Assembly (NCBI GenBank): GCA_002708935.1
Contig: PAPO01000024.1
Location: 284,322-336,100 of the forward strand
Direction of reading: 5' to 3'
DNA from: Acidimicrobiaceae bacterium
GTDB lineage: Bacteria > Actinomycetota > Acidimicrobiia > Acidimicrobiales > Poriferisodalaceae
Length of the DNA: 51,779 nt
Shown here piece by piece: positions 17,477-25,927 of this stretch. A model generated the notes under the pieces. It made no database searches, had not been told where the DNA came from, and saw nothing but the letters and a program-made list of their open reading frames with translations. Within the stretch, counting starts at the first letter, position 1. Each line of letters opens with the position of its first letter. Made by a program: the position numbers and the translations under genes.

Positions 17477-18697
17477 ATGCCGGAAAATGATGAGATCATC
17501 CGACTCGAAGAAGTATTCAAGATTTTTGGGCCACAACCACGTGGCCGGGCCTTCGACCTCGCTAAAGCGGGGGTGCACAAAAACGATGTTCAAAAGCAGT
17601 CAGGACATGTTGTGGGGCTCAGCGATGTTTCCTTTTCCATCGGAAAAGGCGAAATATTCGTCGTCATGGGTCTTTCGGGCTCCGGCAAATCAACAGCTAT
17701 CAGAACTGTGAACAAACTGCACGATGTCACCTCGGGACAAGTTTGGGTCGACGGGGTGGATGTTCAAAAGCTTCAGGGGAAAGATCTTCAGGCATTCCGG
17801 CGAGAGAAAATGGGAATGGTGTTCCAGCATTTCGCCCTATTCCCCCACCGGAACGTAATTGACAACGTCTCCTATGGGCTGAAGGTGCAGAAGGTGGATA
17901 GAAGCGAACGAGAGACAGCGGCCCTCGGAGCTCTAAGGTTGGTCGGGCTGGAACCCTATGCATATAACGCCACTAGTGAATTATCGGGCGGCATGCAGCA
18001 ACGCGTAGGACTCGCTCGTGCGTTGGCTTCAGATCCTGACATCTTGCTAATGGACGAAGCGTTCAGCGCATTGGATCCGTTAATTCGACGTCAAATGCAA
18101 GACGAGCTGATGGCCATTCAGGACGAAGTCCATAAAACAATACTTTTCATCACCCACGACTTAAACGAAGCGCTGCGGATCGGCGATCGAGTATGCATCA
18201 TGAAAGATGGGGTCATCGTTCAAATCGGGACACCGGAAGAAATACTTACCGAGCCTGCAACCGGATATGTCGCTGAATTTGTTCAAGACGTTGATCAAGG
18301 CCGTGTCATCAAGGTCGAGGAAATCATGACGCCGGCTGATCCGATCCTCGACAGCGCCGGATTTGAAGAAGTGGTGCGTGCCGTTACTGCCTCCGGGGAC
18401 TGCCTTGTGGTGACAAGCGCCGGAATGTGCACCGGGGTCGTAACGCGGGAAGATGTTGAGCGGGTTCAATCGCAAGGCACCCCCAGCCTCGCAAGTGCTA
18501 TGCGCACGGATGTCCCTGTAGCCGATAAAGAGCAGACACTTAACGAGCTCTACGCTGACGCGGGTCGAGGACTTCCAATCGCCTGCTGTGACTCTGACGG
18601 GCGTCTCATCGGGCGGATCGAGCCGACCGCGGTGTTAGAGGAACTCGGGCGGGTTGAAGCCTTAACAGATGCCTTTGAGCGGGAGGTCTACATGTGA
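17477..18697 (+). CDS. proV: Glycine betaine/proline ABC transporter ATP-binding protein (ProV/OpuAA-like)
   Basis: ATPase of about 406 residues for osmolyte import. The N-terminal ProV-specific lead (VFKIFGPQPRGRAFDLAKAG) precedes Walker A GLSGSGKS (65-72). The Q-loop is VFQHFALFPH, the signature LSGGMQQR (about 168), Walker B ILLMDEAFSALD, and the H-loop FITHDLNEALRIGD. The last 120 residues, with EEIMTPADPILDSAG, form a CBS-domain pair, which in this family senses ionic strength or nucleotides. ATG 17477 is chosen to fit the ProV N-terminus; GTG 17468 with GAAAGG upstream is a close rival. The stop overlaps the permease start (GTGA). Confidence 0.92.
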   Translation: MPENDEIIRLEEVFKIFGPQPRGRAFDLAKAGVHKNDVQKQSGHVVGLSDVSFSIGKGEIFVVMGLSGSGKSTAIRTVNKLHDVTSGQVWVDGVDVQKLQGKDLQAFRREKMGMVFQHFALFPHRNVIDNVSYGLKVQKVDRSERETAALGALRLVGLEPYAYNATSELSGGMQQRVGLARALASDPDILLMDEAFSALDPLIRRQMQDELMAIQDEVHKTILFITHDLNEALRIGDRVCIMKDGVIVQIGTPEEILTEPATGYVAEFVQDVDQGRVIKVEEIMTPADPILDSAGFEEVVRAVTASGDCLVVTSAGMCTGVVTREDVERVQSQGTPSLASAMRTDVPVADKEQTLNELYADAGRGLPIACCDSDGRLIGRIEPTAVLEELGRVEALTDAFEREVYM

Positions 18698-20988
18698 GAC
18701 ACCTTTACGCAGCCACTAGCGACGGCCATTTTGTTGACCGTTCCGTTGGCAAAATCACCGATCTAGAAAAGGGCGACCAAGTAGCTGACGCTGTCGCTAC
18801 GGCGATTGAGTTCCTTGCCGTGCTAGGGGTTTTTGCTATCCCAATCTTCATGCTGTTCGGAGCCCTCAGAAATCGCAAGGTGACAACCATTGCAGGAGGA
18901 GTGGTGGCACTTGCCGGCGTCCTTTGGTATCGCAGCATCGGTGACTGGGACCAACGACAGAACTCGATCTTAAATAAGTGGCAGATCCCTGTTGGTGACT
19001 GGGTCGAACAGATCACCATATGGGTAGACCTCAATATGAAGGAAACACTCGCTGCCATTAAGTGGCCATTTCAGACGATGCTCGAAATCATTGTTGATGA
19101 TTGGCTCCTTGGTTTGTCGTGGATGACAGTGTGTCTGGCGGCTCTTTTCGCTGGATGGGCATTCCGTGGCCTGCAGGTCGGAATTGGATCCTTCTTAGGC
19201 CTCACAGTCTGTGGACTATTGGGTGACGACTATTGGAAGGAAACGGCACGGACTATTGGATTCATTGCAGTGGCAGTGATTCTCTGTGTGATCATTGGCA
19301 TTCCAACAGGCGTCGCTTGCGGACGCGTTGACGGCGTTTGGCGCATCGTTCGTCCAGTACTCGATGCCATGCAGGTCGTACACTCGTTCGTCTACATGCT
19401 CCCGTTTGTGTTCTTTTTCGGGGTGGGTTTCGTCTCCGCGACGATGGTAACCATGGTCTTCGCACTACCTCCGTTGATTCGATTAACCAACCTAGGTATC
19501 AGACAAGTGCCGGAAGATGTCGTCGAGGCCGCGCGCGCGTACGGGGCGTCAGAGCGACGCGTCCTGACAGATGTCCAGTTGCCTCTCGCAAGGGCGGCAC
19601 TTATGACAGGGATCAACCAGACGCTGCTCCTTGCTATCTCGATGCTTGGTATCGCCGCGATTATGGGAGCTGGCGGGTTGGGAAGATTGTTGTATCGGGC
19701 GATCGCCAATCAGGACATCGCCCTGGCAGGCTCTGGCGGGCTTGCCTTCTTTATCGTTGCCGTGGTCTTGGACCGCCTCACTCAACCAGACGACGGGGAC
19801 CGAGCGGGCCTGTTGGGCCGTATCGCAGCAGCTTGGAAAAATACCAAAACACCCGAACTACTGTTACCCGACCCCGAGTCCTCGTCTCAGGTAACGCCCG
19901 ACCAGGACGAAGAAGAACCTAACTACCAGCCGCTGCAGCCCCGAGAGCAACTCGGAATGGGTGGTGCTTTATTAGGGGTAATAGTCGCTATTGGTGGATT
20001 ACTCCTGCCGTGGAATGAAGGTGCAGGCTTTGTATCTTCATACGCCCGAAATCTCGACCAAGACCTCCTCGGGTCTACCTTCAATGGCTTTGCCGCTTCC
20101 GGGGGTTCGTGGTTCGGCTTCATGATTCTCCTATGCACCGCAGTGGTCGGCGCAGCTGTTTATGCCACGGCACGCACTCCAGGACAGAGAAACAGATGGT
20201 TGGGTCCAGATGGAGCAGTTGTGTTTAGTGTTTCCGCCCTAGTTGTCGCACTTGCGGCTCTGTTGACTGCTGTACCAGACAGCGTTACCGCCTTCTCACG
20301 TTCTTATGGCGTCTACGTCACGACTTTTGGATGTCTACTATCAACGGTATCTGCTCTTTTGTGGGTGTGGAATGCACCAATGGGAGCTAGGCGACCCCTA
20401 GCTTCGGGCGTGAGGTGGGGTCGACTCGTCGGTCTCGGTTTCGCTCTTCTTCTCATCGTGATCTCCGGCTATTCCGGTTGGACCTTTGACACCAGGGCGG
20501 AGTCTGTGATTAGCCCCGAACTTCAAGTACAGCTCGACGCTATCGAAGCGCAAAGTGATGAAGCTTCTGCGGCTGGTGACGACGCTAAAGTCGGAAGCTT
20601 GGCCGCCGAATATACCGCTTTGATTGCTAAGGCCCAGCGGACCGGTGACGTTATTTATGACGGCTACACCAACAAAGGCGCAGGCCTTGGTTGGGTCGGC
20701 CTCGCAGTAGGCCTATTAGCACTAGTGGTTGCCATTCCTGCGAGCGGCTTTATCTCCCAAGACGAGGAGTTTTTGTATCGATGGTGCTCAATTATCTGCG
20801 GGTTAGGAATCGGGCTGGTCGCGATGGGCATAGCGTGGGTGGCGAGCATTGCGCGAGTCGCAGATCCGAACCTTGTTTCGGGCGTAGGAGCTTTATTCAT
20901 GGTCTTTGCTGGCGTCACAGGTGGAGCCAGCGTGCGCGCCACGTTGTCCGAATTTGACCGAAAACAGGTCTACGCCAAGACGGTGTGA
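18694..20988 (+). CDS. proW: Glycine betaine/proline ABC transporter permease with extra C-terminal membrane domain
   Basis: Membrane protein of 764 residues. About residues 30-360 are a ProW/OpuAB-like permease, with the EAA loop at VVEAARAYGASERRVLTDVQLPLARAAL and an additional N-terminal pair of hydrophobic segments. After an acidic linker (about 385-415, PDPESSSQVTPDQDEEEPN) comes a second hydrophobic region of about 340 residues with some six to seven membrane segments. A charged, helical hydrophilic segment (about 605-655) interrupts it. Usual ProW proteins are 300-400 residues, so this half is an addition. Start GTG overlaps the proV stop. The binding-protein gene follows 107 bases later. 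Confidence 0.88.
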   Translation: MRHLYAATSDGHFVDRSVGKITDLEKGDQVADAVATAIEFLAVLGVFAIPIFMLFGALRNRKVTTIAGGVVALAGVLWYRSIGDWDQRQNSILNKWQIPVGDWVEQITIWVDLNMKETLAAIKWPFQTMLEIIVDDWLLGLSWMTVCLAALFAGWAFRGLQVGIGSFLGLTVCGLLGDDYWKETARTIGFIAVAVILCVIIGIPTGVACGRVDGVWRIVRPVLDAMQVVHSFVYMLPFVFFFGVGFVSATMVTMVFALPPLIRLTNLGIRQVPEDVVEAARAYGASERRVLTDVQLPLARAALMTGINQTLLLAISMLGIAAIMGAGGLGRLLYRAIANQDIALAGSGGLAFFIVAVVLDRLTQPDDGDRAGLLGRIAAAWKNTKTPELLLPDPESSSQVTPDQDEEEPNYQPLQPREQLGMGGALLGVIVAIGGLLLPWNEGAGFVSSYARNLDQDLLGSTFNGFAASGGSWFGFMILLCTAVVGAAVYATARTPGQRNRWLGPDGAVVFSVSALVVALAALLTAVPDSVTAFSRSYGVYVTTFGCLLSTVSALLWVWNAPMGARRPLASGVRWGRLVGLGFALLLIVISGYSGWTFDTRAESVISPELQVQLDAIEAQSDEASAAGDDAKVGSLAAEYTALIAKAQRTGDVIYDGYTNKGAGLGWVGLAVGLLALVVAIPASGFISQDEEFLYRWCSIICGLGIGLVAMGIAWVASIARVADPNLVSGVGALFMVFAGVTGGASVRATLSEFDRKQVYAKTV

Positions 20989-21095
20989 GGCTCAGATGTA
21001 CGGGTTTACCTAATTCTTCTACTAGCCTGCAGCATGCCGTCTCGAGTCGATTACTCGCGGGCGCAGACCTTGGGACTCTAGGGAGGGCCCCCTCT

Positions 21096-22265
21096 ATGAA
21101 GAAGACAACATTAACGCGAGCGGTTGCCGTAGCGGCCGCAGCGCTCTTATTGCTAGCCGCGTGCGGCAGTGACGACGATTCAAGCTCCGGTAGCTCCTCG
21201 GAAGCTTCGGCTTCCGCTCCTGCTACAACCGAAGCGGCAGCTGCAGTGAACATGACCCCCGGTGAGGGCGTCAGCGTGACCTCAGGCCGAGCAAGCTGGA
21301 GCACCGGCTACGTGCAGGCCGAGATCTACACCGCTCTGCTTCGCGAACTCGGTTACACGGTCTCTGAGTCTGCTGATATGGAACTCGGCCCACAAAACGC
21401 CTTCATGGCAATGGCTGAGGGCGATATGGACTTCTGGGCCAACACCTGGATGCCAGGTCACCAAAGCTGGCTTGATGCGGAACGTACAGACGGCAGTTTG
21501 GTTGGCGAAGTTGTAACCGTACTCGGTGAAGAGATGATGTCGGGTGGCCTCCAGGGTTACTTGATCACCAAATCATTTGCCGACGAATACGGCATCTGGA
21601 CACTTGAGGACCTCGACAACAATGCCGACGCAATAGCGGCCTATGACGCCACCGATGCCAATCCTGGCAACGGAATGGTTGACATCATGGGCTGCCCTGA
21701 AGACTGGACTTGCGACAACATCATCAACTCCCAGCTCGCCTTCGGTGGTTACAAGAACCTGCAACAGGTGAAGGCTGGCTACGACCCGATGTGGGCACAA
21801 GCTGTCGACATGGTCAACGAAGGACTCCCAGTGGTTGCATATACCTGGACACCGTCTGCATACATCACGCAGATTCGTCCTGGCGACAACGCTTACTGGT
21901 TGGGAATGGAAGCTATCTTGGATAACTCCAACCCAATGGGCCAAGATGGCGGCGACGGATGGGATCAACGACCAGGTACAGCAGCTATCGGCGAGGACCA
22001 GTGCCCTGCCCGTAGTGCCGACGGTCTCTGCCCAATCGGTTGGAAAGCCGCTGACATTCGTGCAGCCGCAAACAACCAGTTCCTTGCTGACAACCCAGCA
22101 GCCGAAGAACTCCTTCTGCAGATCAAGCTATCTGTAATGGACATCTCGCTTGCAAACGTGGCCCAAGGTGAGGGTGCAGATCCCAAGGATCTTGCCGCTG
22201 ACTGGATCGCCGGCAACCGCTCCACGGTTGACGGTTGGCTCGACGCTGCTCGCGCAGCTGGTTAA
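21096..22265 (+). CDS. proX: Glycine betaine/proline ABC transporter substrate-binding lipoprotein (ProX/OpuAC-like)
   Basis: Lipoprotein of 389 residues. The signal peptide starts MKKTTLTRAV and ends in LLAACGS with the lipidated Cys. It is followed by an Asp/Ser/Ala/Thr-rich linker of about 30 residues, then an OpuAC-type domain. The sequences GRASWSTGYVQAEIY and DFWANTWMPGHQSW supply tryptophans of the kind that form the aromatic box for quaternary amines. The ATG at 21096 has GGAGG nine bases upstream. The gene ends before a strong intrinsic terminator. By eye it uses more C-ending codons than its neighbours, which fits high expression of a binding protein. Confidence 0.92.
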   Translation: MKKTTLTRAVAVAAAALLLLAACGSDDDSSSGSSSEASASAPATTEAAAAVNMTPGEGVSVTSGRASWSTGYVQAEIYTALLRELGYTVSESADMELGPQNAFMAMAEGDMDFWANTWMPGHQSWLDAERTDGSLVGEVVTVLGEEMMSGGLQGYLITKSFADEYGIWTLEDLDNNADAIAAYDATDANPGNGMVDIMGCPEDWTCDNIINSQLAFGGYKNLQQVKAGYDPMWAQAVDMVNEGLPVVAYTWTPSAYITQIRPGDNAYWLGMEAILDNSNPMGQDGGDGWDQRPGTAAIGEDQCPARSADGLCPIGWKAADIRAAANNQFLADNPAAEELLLQIKLSVMDISLANVAQGEGADPKDLAADWIAGNRSTVDGWLDAARAAG

Positions 22266-22313
22266 TCCGGCTTCTAGCTACTCTCAGTAGAGAGCAGCTA
22301 CAGCACGCCTGAC

Positions 22314-22346
22314 GGGCGGGGCTACGGCCCCGCCCTCTGCGTTTTT
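22314..22346 (+). terminator. Rho-independent terminator after the osmolyte ABC operon
   Basis: A perfect nine-base-pair GC stem (GGGCGGGGC at 22314-22322, GCCCCGCCC at 22327-22335) encloses a four-base loop, TACG. A run of five T (22342-22346) follows after a short CTCTGCG-type spacer. It lies 48 bases after the stop of the ProX-like gene and is correctly oriented to end that operon. It also separates it from the convergent minus-strand operon. Confidence 0.85.
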
Positions 22347-22479
22347 CCGACTCGACCACTGATGTTGCTAAGCGCAGAGTTTCACCACCCAACATCCAGA
22401 TGGGGAGGCAGGAACCTGGTCGACCTGTTCCCGACGACAGACCTAAGGGCGTTGAGTCCTATGGCGTGAACTCGTAGCT

Positions 22480-23508
22480 CTAGCCACGCATCACTGCATC
22501 GCTGAATAACTCCAGCGAAGTGCGGGCTTCGGTAGCTGTGATATTCCCGAACGCAGGACACAATGTGACGTGCGTGAGTCCCGACTCTTGTTCAAACCGT
22601 TCGAAATACTCCACCATCTGCGAGGGTGTTCCAGCGAGTAACGACTCAGTAGCAAACGCTTGCTCAGTGTCCCCCAAAAAACTGGGCACCATAGTAGGGG
22701 GCCACAAATCGTACTCCCGGAACAACTTGGTGAGATTCGCGTCGAACGTCGCCCACGCTCGTTCTGCGATCTCTACCGCTTCAGCCTCTGTCGGAGCCAC
22801 CACAATTCGCCGTAACGTCGAAAGCGTCGGCGTGTGACCACCGGCTCCCTCTGCCTTCTGCTGTTCACGGTACGCCTCAACGCGTTCAGGAATCGACTTC
22901 ATCGGCCCGGGGATGATGGTACTGACTCCCATTTCCGCAGCCGTCGCCAACGTACCTGGTCGCCACAAAGGCGGGTGTGGATCTTGATACGGCGAAATTT
23001 CCAATGGATGGTCTGTTGCTGACCAATACGTTCCTTCGTAGTTGAACAAACATCCGAGTCCTTCTTTGGCGGCGAGCTCCATAGCAGCAAGGATGTAATC
23101 CAAAGCCTCTTCGGTTCGGGAACTTGCCTCGTCTCGCGGCACACCCCAAAGGATTTGCTCGGGTGGGCTAATACCTTTACCGAATCCAACATCTAACCGA
23201 CCTTCGCTCAGATGGTCCAGCATGCATAGTTCTTCGTAAAGGCGCATTGGGTCATAAAACGGAAGAAGGTGCACAAGCGAAGAGATCCGCATGTTGGATG
23301 TTTCCTGAATCACCGCACTGAGAAACACGTTGATGCTAGGCGCTATGTCCAACGGCACATGGTGGTGCTCGGACTTGAACCAATGGCTAAACCCAGCCTG
23401 ATCGGCCATGCGGGCCAACTCCAGGTGCTCCCGATACTGAGTTCCTATTGGAGTGCTGCCATCGTTCTCAAGTTGATCAAACAACCCGAACTGAAGATGA
23501 CAACTCAC
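22480..23508 (-). CDS. LLM class (luciferase-like) flavin-dependent oxidoreductase
   Basis: Bacterial luciferase-like TIM-barrel protein of 342 residues. Typical features are LQFGLFDQLENDG at the N-terminus, FSHWFKSEHH, LDHLSEGRLDVGFGKG (the conserved S-x-GR segment of FMN/F420 LLM enzymes), and a C-terminal SQMVEYFERFEQ. It could be an FMNH2-dependent monooxygenase or an F420-dependent enzyme; sequence alone does not decide. It begins with GTG overlapping the stop of the SDR gene (GTGA). It forms a minus-strand unit of hydrolase, SDR and LLM enzyme. Confidence 0.9.
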   Translation of the reverse strand: MSCHLQFGLFDQLENDGSTPIGTQYREHLELARMADQAGFSHWFKSEHHHVPLDIAPSINVFLSAVIQETSNMRISSLVHLLPFYDPMRLYEELCMLDHLSEGRLDVGFGKGISPPEQILWGVPRDEASSRTEEALDYILAAMELAAKEGLGCLFNYEGTYWSATDHPLEISPYQDPHPPLWRPGTLATAAEMGVSTIIPGPMKSIPERVEAYREQQKAEGAGGHTPTLSTLRRIVVAPTEAEAVEIAERAWATFDANLTKLFREYDLWPPTMVPSFLGDTEQAFATESLLAGTPSQMVEYFERFEQESGLTHVTLCPAFGNITATEARTSLELFSDAVMRG

Positions 23509-24293
23509 TCGAGGAGTTCCGGCAACACTTGAGGCTGTGCCGAGGCAGTGACACGGGCCAAGCCTCCATCAACAACCAAGGTCTCACCGGTGACGTATCT
23601 AGAACTGTCAGACGCGAAGAATGCGACCACGTCGGCGATGTCATCGCCAAACCCCCAACGCTTTAACGCAATTTGGCCCTCCATGTCTTCGATCAAGCCG
23701 GGGACTGTATTCCGGCTTTCCTCCCAAATAGCCGTCGCGATAAGCCCCGGAGCAATCGAATTCACCCTGATCCCATCCGGTCCCCAGTCAGACGCAAGCG
23801 CGCGCGTCATCGCGTCAACAGCGCCCTTAGTGCCCGCATAGGCCACACGGGCACCAGGCCCACGGATCCCGGCAACCGAACTGACGTTAATAATTGAACC
23901 GCCCCCTCGTGCCTTCATCGATGGAGCAAGAGCAATCGACAACGTTAAAAGGGACCGCACGTTAATAGCGAAGACCAAGTCGATATCTTCCTCAGTCAAT
24001 TTCTCGGGCATCCTCCGCATCGGAATACCTGCATTGTTCACCAACACATCCACACCTGCGACCTCGTCAAGAATCAGTTCTGCGAGCTGCGAGCCGGACT
24101 CCGGTGCAGAAAGATCAGCCGGCACCACTATCGGCGAATTCGACAAATCGGCTGCCACGCGCTCTAAATCTGAAACAGTTCGACCGCTCAGAACCACCTG
24201 CGCTCCGAGATCATCGAGAGCTCGCGCGCTCGCTTCGCCAATCCCACGGCTCGCTCCCGTCACCACTGCCGTCTTGCCAGCAAGGTCACCCAT
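23505..24293 (-). CDS. SDR family oxidoreductase (FabG-like)
   Basis: Classical short-chain dehydrogenase of about 262 residues. The cofactor motif is TGASRGIGEAS, NNAG is at about residue 90, the catalytic Ser is in NVSSVAG, and Tyr and Lys are in VAYAGTKGAV. The C-terminal VTGETLVVDGG fits the FabG-like subgroup. The start is ATG 24291-24293 because GGAGG (24299-24303, minus strand) sits five bases upstream; a TTG further upstream (24311) is less likely. Overlap with the downstream LLM gene and a 36-base gap to the upstream hydrolase gene indicate one operon. The substrate is unknown. Confidence 0.9.
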   Translation of the reverse strand: MGDLAGKTAVVTGASRGIGEASARALDDLGAQVVLSGRTVSDLERVAADLSNSPIVVPADLSAPESGSQLAELILDEVAGVDVLVNNAGIPMRRMPEKLTEEDIDLVFAINVRSLLTLSIALAPSMKARGGGSIINVSSVAGIRGPGARVAYAGTKGAVDAMTRALASDWGPDGIRVNSIAPGLIATAIWEESRNTVPGLIEDMEGQIALKRWGFGDDIADVVAFFASDSSRYVTGETLVVDGGLARVTASAQPQVLPELLE

Positions 24294-24329
24294 CACATCC
24301 TCCAAGATCAATCGTCCTGGACACGGTAG

Positions 24330-25061
24330 TCAAGAACTGTGATTCGCCAAAAATTCTGCGAATTGTTGAGCCGCGCTTTCCATCGCCGCACCGCTCATCC
24401 ACTCGCGAATCAATGTTGTGTTTTGTGCAAGATCGTTGACCACCAACGAAGACGCCGATGGGTGGTACAGGTCGTTGCCTTCTAGGACCAAAAGGGGTGT
24501 CGTGACCGTCTTGAGGAATGCCTCATCGACGTTGAACAAGACATTGTCCGAGCCATACATATTCATCTTGAACTGATCCCACGCCTCTGCTGGCACCTCT
24601 GGACGAGTTGGACGTAGCTCTGTTGCCCATCCGTCAAACATGTCAAAGAAGGCCCCTCGATTGTCGCTGAGCCCAATTGTTTGAAACAAAACGCCTGACG
24701 CTACCCGCTCCGGGGCCTGCTCAATTAGTCCCATCACGTAGGGTCCACCAATACACATTCCAACAACATGAAACCGATCAACGTTTAGGTGATCGAGCAG
24801 TAGCAACTGGTCGCGCGTATAGGTGTCCCAACTGTCCGTTGCGCTAACGGGTCCGCTAGAGCGGCCCGCATTGCGTTGGTCCATAGCGATCACACGAAAC
24901 TGTCCACTGAGTTGGGTTATCGGATTCCACGGTGTCGATTCCCAAAACGACGCTTCTGATTTCATCCCGCCCGGAGCTATCAGCAGAACGGGGAAACCCT
25001 CACCATATTCGTCGTAGTGAATGTCAACGTCACCGGATTTAAAGCTTGCCATGCTGATCAT
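24330..25061 (-). CDS. Alpha/beta hydrolase with Cys in the nucleophile elbow
   Basis: Alpha/beta-hydrolase-fold protein of about 243 residues. The oxyanion-hole region is LLIAPGG, then MDQRNAGRSSG. The nucleophile elbow reads VVGMCIGGPY, so Cys103 replaces the usual Ser. The acid is probably Asp in LEGNDLYHP (about residue 200). I see no standard GH near the C-terminus for the catalytic His, so the mechanism may differ from ordinary esterases. Dienelactone hydrolase also uses Cys. ATG 25061 or ATG 25052 could be the start, and neither has a clear Shine-Dalgarno. It is divergent from another hydrolase gene, with only about 27 bases between the starts. Confidence 0.85.
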   Translation of the reverse strand: MISMASFKSGDVDIHYDEYGEGFPVLLIAPGGMKSEASFWESTPWNPITQLSGQFRVIAMDQRNAGRSSGPVSATDSWDTYTRDQLLLLDHLNVDRFHVVGMCIGGPYVMGLIEQAPERVASGVLFQTIGLSDNRGAFFDMFDGWATELRPTRPEVPAEAWDQFKMNMYGSDNVLFNVDEAFLKTVTTPLLVLEGNDLYHPSASSLVVNDLAQNTTLIREWMSGAAMESAAQQFAEFLANHSS

Positions 25062-25088
25062 TGTTACACGTCGCTAGCCTCAACGGAG

Positions 25089-25925
25089 ATGTTGATCCTT
25101 GATGGCGATGACGGTGAGCATTGCGTAGTCCATGACTACGGTGGAGAGGGACCTCCGGTTTTGTTAACCCACGGCAACGGTCTCAACGCCGGCATGTGGG
25201 CCACAGTCGTTCCTTTCCTGCGCAGGCAGCGTCGGTGTTTCGGCCTCGATTTTCGGGGACATGGAGCATCGCGGGTACTGAATCCGCCACTTGATGTCGA
25301 AAGATCTCGATTAGTTGCCGAGGTCCTCAACGCTGTCGCTGCCATCGGTGAAGGAACTATTGATGCCGTCGGGCACTCACTGGGGGGCGCCACACTGCTT
25401 CGAACTGAGGTTGAAAACCCTCAAACATTCAGGAAGCTCTGGTTATTTGAGCCGGTCATGGTCCCCGAAGGACAGCCACGTCCGGATGGAGATCACCCGC
25501 TCGTAATCGCAGCACGGCGTCGGAGGTCAGAGTTCGCGTCGTTGGATGAATTCATCGAGCGTCTCATGAGCAAACCGCCCTATTCGCAGTGCGAGGAGGC
25601 CGCCGTGCGCGCCTACGCGGAACTCGGAAGCCAACCCGCGACTGCGGGGATCGTCCTAACTTGCTCGGGCGAAACTGAAGCGGAAATATTTAGCTCAGGG
25701 ACGCCCACTGACTTTTCCACCCTGGCGGCGGTGAAATCTCCCGTTGTTGTCGCACGCGGGGAGGCCGTAGCTGCGGGTAACGAATTGCCGCCTGCCATGG
25801 CCGAACCGATCGCGACCCACCTCGGCAACGGGGAGCTACTAACTATGGACGGGCTCACCCACTTCGGTCCGATGGAGGACGGGGAACGGGTTGCACAAGC
25901 TGTACTAGCTCACCTTATGCAATGA
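25089..25925 (+). CDS. Alpha/beta hydrolase (serine type)
   Basis: Alpha/beta hydrolase of about 278 residues. The oxyanion loop is LLTHGNGLNAGMW, then FRGHGAS, and the nucleophile elbow GHSLGG with Ser at about residue 97. The C-terminal GLTHFGPMED supplies a plausible catalytic His. The family includes esterases, C-C hydrolases and haloperoxidase-like enzymes, and the substrate is unknown. I chose ATG 25089 at the start of the fold. The longer frame from 25017 would overlap the divergent hydrolase gene and is unlikely. It converges on the amidohydrolase gene, whose end is two bases away. Confidence 0.87.
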   Translation: MLILDGDDGEHCVVHDYGGEGPPVLLTHGNGLNAGMWATVVPFLRRQRRCFGLDFRGHGASRVLNPPLDVERSRLVAEVLNAVAAIGEGTIDAVGHSLGGATLLRTEVENPQTFRKLWLFEPVMVPEGQPRPDGDHPLVIAARRRRSEFASLDEFIERLMSKPPYSQCEEAAVRAYAELGSQPATAGIVLTCSGETEAEIFSSGTPTDFSTLAAVKSPVVVARGEAVAAGNELPPAMAEPIATHLGNGELLTMDGLTHFGPMEDGERVAQAVLAHLMQ

Positions 25926-25927
25926 TC

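Noticed and set aside
21043-21057. Small hairpin CGAGT/ACTCG between the permease and binding-protein genes of the osmolyte operon
   Set aside because: A five-base-pair stem alone is too weak to call a regulatory element.
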